DNA of 64,000 nt, taken from contig NZ_JADCKC010000001.1 in the NCBI RefSeq assembly GCF_014982805.1, positions 496,001 to 560,000 of the forward strand, given 5' to 3'. A program made the translations under genes and the position numbers. Of this stretch, positions 7,833-17,031 are shown in pieces. Under the pieces are notes generated by a model. That model ran no database searches and was not told the DNA's origin. It saw nothing but the letters and a program-made list of their open reading frames with translations. Each line of letters starts with the position of its first letter. The stretch's first letter is position 1. Source of the DNA: Gemmiger gallinarum (GTDB lineage: Bacteria > Bacillota > Clostridia > Oscillospirales > Ruminococcaceae).

Positions 7833-8885
7833 ATGACTTGCAAAAGAATACTTGTTCTGTTTGGAGGCTGCTCCAGCGAGCATGAGGTTTCTCTGGTGTC
7901 GGCGTCGGCAGTAATTGCCAATCTGGATGCATCCCGGTATGAAGCAATCCCGGTGGGCATCACCAAGGAGGGACGCTGGCTGCGGTACACCGGCCCTGTG
8001 GAGGCAATCTCAACAGGAGAATGGTGCAAAAACACCGCCTGGTGTACCCCCTGTGCCGTGGCCCTCGACCGTGGGGCAAATCTTCTGATGCTCTGCGGCG
8101 GCCTGCCCCGCTCGGAACATTACGATGCCGTTTTCCCGGTTCTGCACGGCAGAAATGGGGAGGACGGAACCGTACAGGGACTCTTTGAGCTTGCCGGTGC
8201 CCCGCTGATCGGCTGCGGCACTCTGTCCAGCGCCCTCTGCATGGACAAGGACCGGGCACACCGGCTGGCTGCTCTGGCCGGCGTGGAGGTTCCCAAAAGC
8301 TTTGCCTTTGGCCGGGATGCCGCCTTTGACGAGATTCTGAAGCGCGCCGGAGAACTGGGGTGGCCCCTTTTCGTCAAGCCGGTTCGGGCAGGTTCCTCCT
8401 TCGGCGTCAGCCGGGTGAAGGAGCCTCTGGCTCTGCCCGACGCCGTACGGGAAGCTTTCCAGTATGACAGCGAAATCCTGCTGGAGGAAGCAGTGCCCGG
8501 CTTTGAGGTGGGATGTGCAGTGCTGGGCAGCCAGACCCTTATCACCGGCGCCGTAGATGAGATTGAACTGTCCCAGGGCTTCTTTGATTATACCGAGAAG
8601 TACACGCTCAAGACCTCCGCCATCCACTGTCCCGCCCGTATCCCGGAAGAAACCGCTGGGCACATCCAGGAGGCTGCCCGCAAAATCTATCGCGCTCTAG
8701 GCTGCCGTGATTTTGCCAGGGTAGATATGTTCTTGACGCCGGAAGGCCGAATTGTCTTCAATGAGGTGAACACCATTCCCGGTTTCACCTCCCACAGCCG
8801 CTATCCCAGCATGATGAAGGCGGCAGGCATCGGCTTTTCCGAACTGCTGACCCGCATGATTGAACTGGAGGTGCCCCAGCAATGA
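7833..8885 (+). CDS. vanG: D-alanine--D-serine ligase, VanG type
   Basis: A 350-residue ATP-grasp ligase starting MTCKRILVLFGGCSSEHEVSL; the ATG follows GGGAGG. Conserved blocks include FPVLHGRNGEDGT, LCMDKDRAH, LFVKPVRAGSSFGV, the omega-loop FFDYTEKYTLK (E255-K256-Y257) and VFNEVNTIPGFTSHSRYPSMM. The EKY omega loop is the signature of D-Ala-D-Ser ligases (VanC/E/G) rather than D-Ala-D-Ala (Ddl) or D-Ala-D-Lac (VanA/B) enzymes, and the whole sequence is VanG-like. The product replaces D-Ala-D-Ala in peptidoglycan precursors and lowers vancomycin affinity. Overlaps vanXY by 4 bases. Confidence 0.92.
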   Translation: MTCKRILVLFGGCSSEHEVSLVSASAVIANLDASRYEAIPVGITKEGRWLRYTGPVEAISTGEWCKNTAWCTPCAVALDRGANLLMLCGGLPRSEHYDAVFPVLHGRNGEDGTVQGLFELAGAPLIGCGTLSSALCMDKDRAHRLAALAGVEVPKSFAFGRDAAFDEILKRAGELGWPLFVKPVRAGSSFGVSRVKEPLALPDAVREAFQYDSEILLEEAVPGFEVGCAVLGSQTLITGAVDEIELSQGFFDYTEKYTLKTSAIHCPARIPEETAGHIQEAARKIYRALGCRDFARVDMFLTPEGRIVFNEVNTIPGFTSHSRYPSMMKAAGIGFSELLTRMIELEVPQQ

Positions 8886-9622
8886 AAGTGCTGACCTGTT
8901 CAGAGCTTGAGACATCCCGCAGGGATTTGATGCTTGTCAACCGCAGCCATCCCCTGCCGGACAGCACCGTTCCTGAGCTGGCTGCGCCCGATCCCGCGTA
9001 TCCCGAAATTCTGATGGAGCGCCGCGCTTCCCTGCTGCTTTCTGCCTGTATCCGGGCCGCGGGCGGAGAGGGACAGATCATTCCTGTTTCCGGCTGGCGC
9101 AGCCATGCAGAGCAGCAGGCTATCTGGGACGACACCATGAAAAAGGAAGGCCCCTCATTCACCCGCAGCTATGTGGCTTACCCCGGATGCAGCGAACACG
9201 AGACAGGGCTTGCCATTGACCTGGCCCTGGCTGCTCCCGAGATCGACTTCATCCGCCCCAACTTTCCTTACGACGGTGTTTGCGGGAGCTTTCGCCGCCT
9301 TGCCCCCCGCTACGGTTTTGTAGAGCGCTACCGGGCCGACAAGCAGGCCGTAACCGGCATTGCCGCCGAACCCTGGCACTTCCGCTATGTAGGCGTACCC
9401 CACGCCCTGCTCATGGAACATTACGGTGTCTGCCTGGAAGAGTACCTCGACCTGCTGTGCCGTCAGGAACTGACCTGCACACTGGAAAACGGCCGGAAGG
9501 TGTATGTCTCCCGCACCGATGACCACACCGCCGGGCAAAACACCTCCGACGGCTGTGTCCGGCAGGCCTTCTGCGACAATGCGGGCGGCTTTATCCTGAC
9601 CCGGTGGGAGGGCATCGTATGA
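8882..9622 (+). CDS. vanXY: VanXY-type D,D-peptidase
   Basis: A 246-residue cytoplasmic zinc peptidase of the VanY/VanXY (M15) family, without a signal peptide or membrane anchor. Zinc ligands are visible as H106 and D113 in SEHETGLAID and H166 in EPWHFRYVGV, with catalytic E163. VanXY enzymes hydrolyse D-Ala-D-Ala dipeptide and pentapeptide termini, clearing normal precursors so that VanG product dominates. The C-terminal extension (about 190-246) is also found in VanXY of vanG clusters. ATGA overlap with vanG on one side and with vanT on the other indicates tight translational coupling. Confidence 0.88.
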   Translation: MKVLTCSELETSRRDLMLVNRSHPLPDSTVPELAAPDPAYPEILMERRASLLLSACIRAAGGEGQIIPVSGWRSHAEQQAIWDDTMKKEGPSFTRSYVAYPGCSEHETGLAIDLALAAPEIDFIRPNFPYDGVCGSFRRLAPRYGFVERYRADKQAVTGIAAEPWHFRYVGVPHALLMEHYGVCLEEYLDLLCRQELTCTLENGRKVYVSRTDDHTAGQNTSDGCVRQAFCDNAGGFILTRWEGIV

Positions 9623-11745
9623 TGCGGCGGCAGTCCCCTGCCCTGGACGGCTTCCGGCTGATGGCTGCGGTACTGGTGGTCGCCATCCATACCTCGCCGC
9701 TGGCCGGCCTTTCCGTCGGGCTGGATTTCTGGCTGACCCGGGTAGCTGCCCGGGTGGCAGTCCCCTTTTTTCTCATGATCAGCGGATATTTTCTTGCACG
9801 GAATCAATGGAAGGGTACCGGAAAATTCATCAAAAAGACCCTGCTTCTGTATGGTGCGGCCATCGTGCTGTATCTGCCTTTGAATCTGTACGCGGGAGGC
9901 TTTTCATTCTCCCAATGGCTGCGGGCTGTGTTGTGGGAAGGAACGCTCTATCACCTGTGGTATTTTCCTGCCCTGATCTGGGGAGTCATGTTGACCCGGC
10001 TGCTCCTTCGCCTGGAAGAGCGCCCCGCCCTGGCCGCCGCCGTGGTACTCTACCTGATTGGGCTGGGCGGGGACAGCTACTACGGAATCGTCTCACGTCT
10101 GCCGGTATTCCGGCACTTCTATGACTGGATCTTTGCCATAACGGAGTACACCCGCAACGGGGTATTCCTGGTTCCGCTGTTTTTGCTCCTGGGTGCGCGG
10201 AGCATCCGGCTGCGGGCAAAAGTTTCTGCTGCCGGTTTTTGCCTTGTCCTGTCCGGCATGAGTCTGGAGGCATTTTTTCTACGCAGCATGGATGTCCAGC
10301 GCCATGACAGCATGTACCTGCTGCTGCCCCTGTGCATGATTTTTCTGTTTTCGCTGCTCCTTGGCTGCAACCATGGGCGAATCCATGCTGCGCGGGACCT
10401 GTCCCTGCTGATCTACCTTCTGCATCCGGCCTGCATCGTCATGGTCCGTGCACTGGCCAGGCTGACGCACACCTGGTCTGTTTTTGTGGAAAGCAGTCTG
10501 CCGCACTTTCTCGCCGTATTGTCCTTGACTGTGGCGCTCTCCCTGATCCTGTACCGGCTGCGTCCGCTGCCTTCCCCCGCCCGGTCCCGTGCCTGGCGGG
10601 AGATCGACCTTGACGCCCTGCGCAGCAACGCCCGGCTTCTCACCCAGGCTGCCGGCCCCGGCTGTGAGCTGATGGCTGTTGTCAAGGCGGATGCCTATGG
10701 ACACGGTGCAAAAGAGGTGGCCCGCACATTGCAGCGGGACGGCATTCGCGCCTTCGCCGTCGCATGCCCGGCAGAGGGAATTGCTCTGCGGCGAGCAGGG
10801 ATTCGGGGCTGTATCCTCATCCTTGGCTGGACCCCGCCGGAGCAGGCACCGCTGCTCGCCCGGTGGCGTCTGACCCAGACCGTGGCCGATATCGAACACG
10901 GCCGTGCCCTTGCAAATGCCGGATACCATGTGCATGTGCATCTGGCTGTTGATACCGGCATGCATCGGCTGGGGATTCCCGCCGACGACATTGCTGCCAT
11001 TGCCGAAATGTATCGCCTGCCCGGCATCCGGGTGGACGGCATCTTTTCTCACCTGTGCGTTTCCGACAGTCTGCTGGCGGACAACGTGGAATATACCAAT
11101 CGGCAGGCCGGTGCATTCAGCCATGCCGTGCAGCAGCTGACCGACATGGGAATCCATCCCGGAAAGACTCATCTGATGGCCAGCTACGGCATTCTCAATC
11201 GCTCCTGCGAGGGGACCGATTACGCCCGGGCGGGGATCGTTCTGTACGGTATATACAGCGATGATTCCCCTGTCTGCCGGAATCTGGATCTGCGGCCGGT
11301 GTTATCCCTGCGCGCCCGCATCGCATCCGTCCGCAGCCTTGCCCCGGGAGATACTGCCGGTTACGGACGTGCCTTTACCGCCAGTCGCCCCACCCGGCTC
11401 GCAGCGGTGACCATCGGATACGCCGACGGCCTGCCCCGATGTCTGGCGGAACGGGGAGGCAGAGTCCTCATCCGCGGTATCCCCTGCCCCATGGTGGGGC
11501 GCATGTGCATGGACCAGCTGCTGGTGGATGTGACCGACGTGGCCGATACGGCCCCGGGGGATATGGTAACGCTGATCGGGCGGGACAGTATGGCAGAGAT
11601 TCGTGCCGAGACAGTGGCGGAACAGTGCGGGACCATCACAAACGAACTGCTCTCCCGGCTGGGGCACCGTCTCCCTGTCGTAGCTGCCGGGCAAAATCGC
11701 AGCCTTCCCCATATGCTCAAAGCGGTCTTGTCTGAATATCTGTGA
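9619..11745 (+). CDS. vanT: VanT-type membrane serine racemase
   Basis: A 708-residue fusion, close to the usual length of VanT of vanG clusters. Residues 1 to about 325 are an acyltransferase-3-like domain with about ten membrane segments (start RQSPALDGFRLMAAVLVVAIH). From about residue 335 follows an alanine/serine racemase domain with PLP lysine K356 in VVKADAYGHG and the second-subunit tyrosine region VGRMCMDQLLVDVTD. It would import or handle L-Ser at the membrane and racemise it to D-Ser for VanG. Start ATG overlaps the vanXY stop. Confidence 0.9.
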   Translation: MMRRQSPALDGFRLMAAVLVVAIHTSPLAGLSVGLDFWLTRVAARVAVPFFLMISGYFLARNQWKGTGKFIKKTLLLYGAAIVLYLPLNLYAGGFSFSQWLRAVLWEGTLYHLWYFPALIWGVMLTRLLLRLEERPALAAAVVLYLIGLGGDSYYGIVSRLPVFRHFYDWIFAITEYTRNGVFLVPLFLLLGARSIRLRAKVSAAGFCLVLSGMSLEAFFLRSMDVQRHDSMYLLLPLCMIFLFSLLLGCNHGRIHAARDLSLLIYLLHPACIVMVRALARLTHTWSVFVESSLPHFLAVLSLTVALSLILYRLRPLPSPARSRAWREIDLDALRSNARLLTQAAGPGCELMAVVKADAYGHGAKEVARTLQRDGIRAFAVACPAEGIALRRAGIRGCILILGWTPPEQAPLLARWRLTQTVADIEHGRALANAGYHVHVHLAVDTGMHRLGIPADDIAAIAEMYRLPGIRVDGIFSHLCVSDSLLADNVEYTNRQAGAFSHAVQQLTDMGIHPGKTHLMASYGILNRSCEGTDYARAGIVLYGIYSDDSPVCRNLDLRPVLSLRARIASVRSLAPGDTAGYGRAFTASRPTRLAAVTIGYADGLPRCLAERGGRVLIRGIPCPMVGRMCMDQLLVDVTDVADTAPGDMVTLIGRDSMAEIRAETVAEQCGTITNELLSRLGHRLPVVAAGQNRSLPHMLKAVLSEYL

Positions 11746-11774
11746 CCTGCCCAATAGGCCTCCTTCCCGTACAC

Positions 11775-11819
11775 AAAAAAGCCGACACAAAGGATTTCAC
11801 TCCCTTGTGTCGGCTTTTT
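11775..11819. terminator. Bidirectional terminator between vanT and the DUF2344 gene
   Basis: AAAAAAGCCGACACAA and TTGTGTCGGCTTTTT form a perfect A/T-flanked hairpin between converging genes. Confidence 0.92.
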
Positions 11820-11835
11820 CTGTGAAGCTTGATGC

Positions 11836-12480
11836 TCAGCGGAATTCTATGCCATCCTCCGCATAGATGCGGGTGCGGAGAATATGACACTGCCAGGCAG
11901 GCAGACCGTACTGTTCCTGCAGATGCCCCACCAGCAGCGCCGGGTTCAGGTTAAGGGCATCCCCCGCGGGCAGACGGATAGAAAAGGAGGCCTGCTCCCC
12001 ATTTACCTTGTACGGCACACTGGGGATATACTGCTTGAGATCCAGCTGCTTTTTGCCGCTCTTGGTCTTTTTCTCCACCAGGACGCTCTCCCGGGCATTG
12101 TAGGCATCCAGGGCCTGTGCGGCGCTGGCAGGCAGCGTGATGGTGTAATCGGCGGCCTGAATGCGGCCCATCTTCATAACGGCAGGGCCGATGCTGACCA
12201 GACGCAGTCCTTCCGGCAAGGCCGGGCGCAGCGCCTCGGCCCAGGCTTCATAATCGGGAGTTTCCTCCTCAGTCTTGACCTCGCAGCTTTCGCAGAGGCT
12301 CTCCTGCCCCAGTGCCAGCGGGCAGGAAAATGCCAGATAGATATGCGGGTTAAAGCCCTTGGTATACCATACCGGCAGCCCGCTGCGCTTGAGAGCGCGG
12401 TGCATGACCCGCTGCAAATCCAGCAGCGAAATGTATGCGGCCTCGCCGCGTTTTTCAAACCAGATCCTTACTGTATTCAA
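11836..12480 (-). CDS. TIGR03936 / DUF2344 family protein
   Basis: A 214-residue protein beginning at TTG 12480 (LNTVRIWFEKRGEAAYIS); the longer frame only reads through the upstream radical SAM gene. Recognisable family features are YISLLDLQRVMHRALKRSGLPV, YTKGFNPHIYLAFSCPLALG and the E-rich loop SCEVKTEEETPDYEAW. The family is nearly always adjacent or fused to the TIGR03960 radical SAM family; its activity is not established. The start overlaps the radical SAM gene by 26 bases, so the two form one operon. Confidence 0.85.
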   Translation of the reverse strand: MNTVRIWFEKRGEAAYISLLDLQRVMHRALKRSGLPVWYTKGFNPHIYLAFSCPLALGQESLCESCEVKTEEETPDYEAWAEALRPALPEGLRLVSIGPAVMKMGRIQAADYTITLPASAAQALDAYNARESVLVEKKTKSGKKQLDLKQYIPSVPYKVNGEQASFSIRLPAGDALNLNPALLVGHLQEQYGLPAWQCHILRTRIYAEDGIEFR

Positions 12481-14353
12481 AGCAGGGCCCTCCCAACAGC
12501 TTGTTGGCGCCGCATCCGTTGCACTGACGGTTGCACGGCTGAGTGGTCTCGGCGCGCAGGGCTTTTTCATACTCCCGCGCCAGGAACGCCTGGCTGACGC
12601 CCACATCCAGATGCGCCCAGGGTGTCACCTCGTCCAGGGCGATCTCACGGTAATTGTAGAAATCCGGATCAACGCCGCAGGTCTTGAATGCTGCCAGCCA
12701 GCGGTCATAGTCGAAGTATTCTTCCCAGGTGTCAAAGAAGGCCCCGTTTTCAAAGGCAGTCTCAATGACGCGGCCCAGGCGGCGGTCTCCCTTGGCAAAG
12801 ACGCCCTCCAGCACACTGGTGGCGCTGTCATGGTAGTTGACCTTGATCTTGCGGGAGTGGACGCAGCTGAGCAGATACTTCTGCTTTTCCCGCAGCGTCT
12901 CCCGGCGATCCTGGGCGCAGAACTGGAAGGGAGTGTCCGGTTTGGGCACAAAACAGGCCACGCTGATGGTCACCTGCACGCCCTTTCCCTTGGCATGGTC
13001 CAGGCTGTAATACAGGTCCACCACCTTCTGGGCAGTGTCGGCAATGCCCTTGATGTCCTCCAGCGTCTCGGTGGGCAGGCCCATCATGAAGTAGAGCTTG
13101 ACCGAGGTATAGCCCTCCTGGAAGGCAATGGTGCAGGTGCGCTCGATCTGCTCCCAGGTGACATTTTTGTTGATAACATCCCGCAGCCGCTGGGTACCGG
13201 CCTCAGCAGCAAAGGTCAGGCCGCTCTTGCGGACCTTGGTGGTCTTTTCCACCAGGCTCTGGGAGAAGTTGTCCACCCGCAGAGAGGGCAGCGACAGACT
13301 GACATGGTCGGCCTCGGCCCAGGCATTGAGCCGGTCCAGGACTTCCTCCAGTTTGGAGTGGTCGGAGGTAGAAAGGCTGGTCAGGCTGAGTTCATCGTAG
13401 CCGGTGTTGCGGCAGAGCGCCCGGGCGGAATCGCTGATGAGCTTGGGGGACCGCTCCCGGAAGGGACGGTAGATCTGCCCTGCCTGACAGAAACGGCAGC
13501 CGCGGACACAGCCGCGCAGCACCTCCACACAGGCGCGGTCCTGCACAGCGCCGATCATGGGAACGATGAAGTTCTCCGGCGGGACAAAGCTGTCCAGGTC
13601 CTTGACGATGGCTTTAATGATCTTCTCAGGAGCATGGGGATTGTTGGGGTGCACCGACGCAATGCGGCCGTCCGGCAGGTAGGTCACGTCGTAGAAGGAC
13701 GGGATATAGACACCGGGGATGCCGGCCAGTTTTTCCAGCAGCTGCTGTTTGGTCAGGCCCTGCTTTTTGCCCTCTTCCACCGCGGCGCAGATATCCTGCA
13801 GCATCTGCTCGCCCTCACCCAGCTGCATGACATCAAAGAAGTCTGCCATGGGCTCGGCGTTGCAGACACAGGGGCCGCCTGCAATGATGAGGGGCCAGCT
13901 TTCGTCCCGGTCCTCCGCCCGCAGCGGGATGCCGGAAAGGCGCAGCATGGCCAGGATATTGGTATAGCAGAGCTCATATTCCAGCGTGAAACCCACAATG
14001 TCAAACTGGGACAGCGGAGTCTTGCTCTCCAGCGTATACAGCGGGATATCGTGGGCTTCCATCTGGGCTTTCATGTCGGTCCAGGGCATGAAGGCACGCT
14101 CGCACCACCAGTTTTCATGGCGGTTCAACAGCTCATACAGGATCTTCTCGCCCAGAAAAGACATGCCGATCTCATAGATATCCGGAAAGCAGAAGGCAAA
14201 CCGGACATCCATCTTATCAGCATCCTTGTTGACCGAGTTGTACTCGCCGCCTGTATAGCGGGCAGGCTTCTGGACTTCCATCAGGACCTGTTTGAGCGCC
14301 TGCTGCACCTGGGCGGCAGGAATGGTCCGGGTATCCTCGCGGTTTGTGGGCAT
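12455..14353 (-). CDS. TIGR03960-family B12-binding-like radical SAM protein
   Basis: A 632-residue protein. The N-terminal half (about 30-200) resembles a cobalamin-binding Rossmann region (FPDIYEIGMSFLGEKILYELLN; GFTLEYELCYTNILAML; IIAGGPCVCNAEPMADF). The radical SAM core begins with the cluster motif RGCVRGCRFCQAG and continues LSLTSLSTSDHSKLEEVL and GLTFAAEAGTQRLRDVINKN. The C-terminus has a Cys-rich NRQCNGCGANKLLGGPC end. Cluster ligation and SAM use follow from the family; the modification it carries out is unknown. It follows RNase R by 30 bases. Confidence 0.88.
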   Translation of the reverse strand: MPTNREDTRTIPAAQVQQALKQVLMEVQKPARYTGGEYNSVNKDADKMDVRFAFCFPDIYEIGMSFLGEKILYELLNRHENWWCERAFMPWTDMKAQMEAHDIPLYTLESKTPLSQFDIVGFTLEYELCYTNILAMLRLSGIPLRAEDRDESWPLIIAGGPCVCNAEPMADFFDVMQLGEGEQMLQDICAAVEEGKKQGLTKQQLLEKLAGIPGVYIPSFYDVTYLPDGRIASVHPNNPHAPEKIIKAIVKDLDSFVPPENFIVPMIGAVQDRACVEVLRGCVRGCRFCQAGQIYRPFRERSPKLISDSARALCRNTGYDELSLTSLSTSDHSKLEEVLDRLNAWAEADHVSLSLPSLRVDNFSQSLVEKTTKVRKSGLTFAAEAGTQRLRDVINKNVTWEQIERTCTIAFQEGYTSVKLYFMMGLPTETLEDIKGIADTAQKVVDLYYSLDHAKGKGVQVTISVACFVPKPDTPFQFCAQDRRETLREKQKYLLSCVHSRKIKVNYHDSATSVLEGVFAKGDRRLGRVIETAFENGAFFDTWEEYFDYDRWLAAFKTCGVDPDFYNYREIALDEVTPWAHLDVGVSQAFLAREYEKALRAETTQPCNRQCNGCGANKLLGGPCFEYSKDLV

Positions 14354-14383
14354 GGGGTGTCCTCCTGTTGTGATCAGGCCCGG

Positions 14384-16501
14384 TCAGGGCACAAAGGTAA
14401 AATCGATACGGCCAAGCTGAATATTGGCTGCCGCCGAGCGCACCTGCATGGGATCGCCCAGCATCCAGTGACGGCCGGTAAGCGGATCGTAAATGCGCAC
14501 GCCCTCGGTGACGACAGGTTCGCCCTTGCACAGTTCCGCCGAGGGAACAAAGCCCTCAACACTGTTGTCCAGCGCCACAAAGACGCCGCGCTGGGTAATG
14601 CCGGAAACCGTACCGGTATATGTTTCGCCCAGATGGGCGGACATATATTCGGCCTTGTAGCAGTCCTCCACGTCGCGCTCGATGCGCTGGGCATCCACTT
14701 CCTTGCGGCTGGACTGCTCGCAGGCACGGGCTGCAAAGTCCTGATACTGGACAGTCAGCTGCTGGGCGCTCTCTCCCAGCAGCATATCGGTGAGAATGCG
14801 GTGAATGGCCAGGTCGGGGTACCGGCGGATGGGACTGGTGAAATGGGCGTAATCCTCCAGCACCAGACCGAAGTGGCCCTTGGGCTCGGGGGAATACTTG
14901 GCCTTTTGCATGCTGCGCAGGATGCCGGTGTGCACCGGGATCTGGATGGGCTCGCCCCGGGTCTTGTCCAGCAGGGCAGCCAGTTCCAGCTGAGTGGGGA
15001 CCTCCCCCTTGAAGCGGACATCCAGGGCGCAGGCCTTGAGCATGGTCATGAGCTTTTCCAGACGCTCGGCGTCGGGGGCCTCATGAATCCGGTAGAGGAA
15101 GGGCACCTTGTGGGTGCGGCCGGCGTTGGCGGCACACTGGTTGGCCAGCAGCATAAATTCCTCGATCATGCACTCGGAGACGCCGCGCTCCCGCTTGACC
15201 ACGTCGATGCATCGGCCCTTCTCATCCAGAACCAGCTTGGCCTCGGTGGATTCGATGTCCATGCCCCCCCGGGCCTTGCGCAGGGCCAGGCGCTTCTCGT
15301 ACAGTTCCCGCATGACCGGCAGCTGGGCCGAGACAGCGACATACTTTTCCCGGATGGCCTCGTCCGCGGTGTCGTCCAGCAGGGCGTTGATCTCCTTGTA
15401 AACGCCCTTGACGCGGCTGCGGATGACCGTCTTGACAAAGCGGTACTGGCGGATATTGCCGTTTTCATCCAGCTGCATCAGGCAGGAGAAGGCCAGGCGG
15501 GTCTCGTCCTCGTTCAGGCTGCAGATGCCGTTGGAGAGCTGCTTGGGCAGCATGGGGATAACCTTGTCGGCGTAGTAGATGCTGGTGGCGCGCTCAAAGG
15601 CTTCCTTATCCAGAGCCGAATCCGGCTTGACATAGTGGCTGACATCCGCAATATGGACGCCCAGCTCATAGCCGCCGTCGTTGAGCTTCATCAGGCTGAT
15701 GGCGTCGTCGATGTCCTTGGTCTCCGCCGAGTCGATGGTGAAGATGGGGATTCCCCGCAGGTCCATGCGGTGCTGGATCTCGGCCTGGGTGACCCGGGCG
15801 CGGCCAATGACCCTGGCCTCTTCCAGAACTTCCTCGGGGAATTCCTGACGGACCTCACGGCCGTAGAGAATGGCCTTGGCGCACTCCCCCGCCACCTCGG
15901 AGGAACCGAAGCGCTGCATGATGGAGACGCGATGATCGGCATGGCGGTCGCCGCGCAGGGAGAGCAGCGCACCGGCCTTGTCGCCGGGGCGGACGCCCAT
16001 GTCCTCCCCCTTGCGGATGATGATGTTGACGCCGCTGCAGCCGTCCGGCTCCAGGGCCAGGCGGCCGTCATCGGTGCGGACGACGGTGCCCGCAATGGTG
16101 TTGTGGGGCTCGGTCACCTCGACGACCTCACCCTCCGAGCTGCCCTCCACGCGGGGATGGTCGAACAGCCGCACCATGATCTTATCCTTGGGCATGGCGC
16201 CGTGCAGAGCGCGGCCGGGGATGAAGATATCCCCTTCTCCATCGTCCCGGGAGGCAAAACCGAAGCGGGCCGCCAGCTTGACCAGCGTGCAGGGAATGGC
16301 CGCGGGGAGATTCTCGTTCTCCACTGTGGCCAGACCCGGGGCATACTGACCGTTTTTCATGGTCAGCTCACCCGATGCCACCATCGAGGAGACGGTGTAG
16401 CGCAGACGGTTGCCGTCCACTTTAAGCTCCGCCTGAAGCTCGCGCAGATAATGGGGCTTGCGTCTGACGGCTTTCAGGATATTCTGTTTCAGGGTTGTCA
16501 T
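14384..16501 (-). CDS. rnr: Ribonuclease R
   Basis: A 705-residue RNase II/R-family 3'-5' exoribonuclease. N-terminal cold-shock-like domains (about 1-210, with RRKPHYLRELQAELKVDGNRL) precede the RNB catalytic domain with FTIDSAETKDIDDAISLMKL (the Asp cluster that binds magnesium), and an S1 domain closes the protein (SAHLGETYTGTVSGITQRGVFVAL). It degrades structured RNA and works in mRNA turnover and trans-translation quality control. It follows secG as in many Firmicutes, but smpB does not follow; instead a radical SAM/DUF2344 pair does. The ATG has an AGGAG ribosome site. Confidence 0.93.
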   Translation of the reverse strand: MTTLKQNILKAVRRKPHYLRELQAELKVDGNRLRYTVSSMVASGELTMKNGQYAPGLATVENENLPAAIPCTLVKLAARFGFASRDDGEGDIFIPGRALHGAMPKDKIMVRLFDHPRVEGSSEGEVVEVTEPHNTIAGTVVRTDDGRLALEPDGCSGVNIIIRKGEDMGVRPGDKAGALLSLRGDRHADHRVSIMQRFGSSEVAGECAKAILYGREVRQEFPEEVLEEARVIGRARVTQAEIQHRMDLRGIPIFTIDSAETKDIDDAISLMKLNDGGYELGVHIADVSHYVKPDSALDKEAFERATSIYYADKVIPMLPKQLSNGICSLNEDETRLAFSCLMQLDENGNIRQYRFVKTVIRSRVKGVYKEINALLDDTADEAIREKYVAVSAQLPVMRELYEKRLALRKARGGMDIESTEAKLVLDEKGRCIDVVKRERGVSECMIEEFMLLANQCAANAGRTHKVPFLYRIHEAPDAERLEKLMTMLKACALDVRFKGEVPTQLELAALLDKTRGEPIQIPVHTGILRSMQKAKYSPEPKGHFGLVLEDYAHFTSPIRRYPDLAIHRILTDMLLGESAQQLTVQYQDFAARACEQSSRKEVDAQRIERDVEDCYKAEYMSAHLGETYTGTVSGITQRGVFVALDNSVEGFVPSAELCKGEPVVTEGVRIYDPLTGRHWMLGDPMQVRSAAANIQLGRIDFTFVP

Positions 16502-16614
16502 ATACTTTTACTCCTCCATAACGTCGTCCTGCCGTCCGGCAGGACCCTTCCGGCGGGGATATTCCCTATCCCCAAATTCATCTTTCCCACAAAAAAACTT
16601 GCGTACACACAGAA

Positions 16615-16639
16615 ACGGCCCGCTGCATCAGCGGACCGT
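16615..16639 (-). terminator. Hairpin after secG
   Basis: On the minus strand ACGGTCCGCTG pairs with CAGCGGGCCGT around a 3-base loop, followed only by TTTCTG. It may terminate part of the secG transcript or protect its 3' end. Confidence 0.45.
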
Positions 16640-16659
16640 CCCTCAACGAATCAACCGGC

Positions 16660-16908
16660 TCAACCAAGGCGCGCACTGAGCACGCAGACAACGAGCGTCG
16701 CGACAAAGAAGATCGCGCCGCAGACCTTGGTGGCCTTTGCCAGCTTGGCGTCGATGCCGCGCTCACGGCCGGCTGCCATAAAGCTGTTGTCGCCCATGAT
16801 GGCGGCGGACAGGCCCTGGCCCTTGCTTTCCTGCGCAAGAGTAAAGACAATGATGAAAAGCGAAACGGCAACCAGAATAACGCCGAAAACGATCTCGTAA
16901 ACGCTCAT
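16660..16908 (-). CDS. secG: Preprotein translocase subunit SecG
   Basis: An 82-residue protein with two membrane helices (about 3-24 and 58-79) joined by the SecG cytoplasmic loop ESKGQGLSAAIMGDNSF. It assists SecYE-SecA export. The start at 16908 is chosen because AAGGAGAA lies 7 bases upstream; an upstream ATG at 16926 would include the ribosome site. Confidence 0.88.
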   Translation of the reverse strand: MSVYEIVFGVILVAVSLFIIVFTLAQESKGQGLSAAIMGDNSFMAAGRERGIDAKLAKATKVCGAIFFVATLVVCVLSARLG

Positions 16909-16943
16909 TGAAAAGTTCTCCTTCACATTCTAATGCAAATAGT

Positions 16944-16972
16944 AGTGTAGCATACAATTTTGCGGATTGCAA
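16944..16972 (-). promoter_or_regulatory. Promoter of secG-rnr
   Basis: On the minus strand TTGCAA (16972-16967), 17-base spacer, TACACT (16949-16944). Confidence 0.55.
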
Positions 16973-17031
16973 GCCGGAAGTGCCGCACAAGGCAGTTTTT
17001 TTGCCGATTTTCCCTATAAAGTCTCAAAACT

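Noticed and set aside
12359-16900. A very long open frame on the plus strand opposite the DUF2344, radical SAM and RNase R genes
   Set aside because: It mirrors high-GC third positions of the real minus-strand genes; its translation is low-complexity His/Gly/Leu/Val-rich without motifs and no ribosome site.
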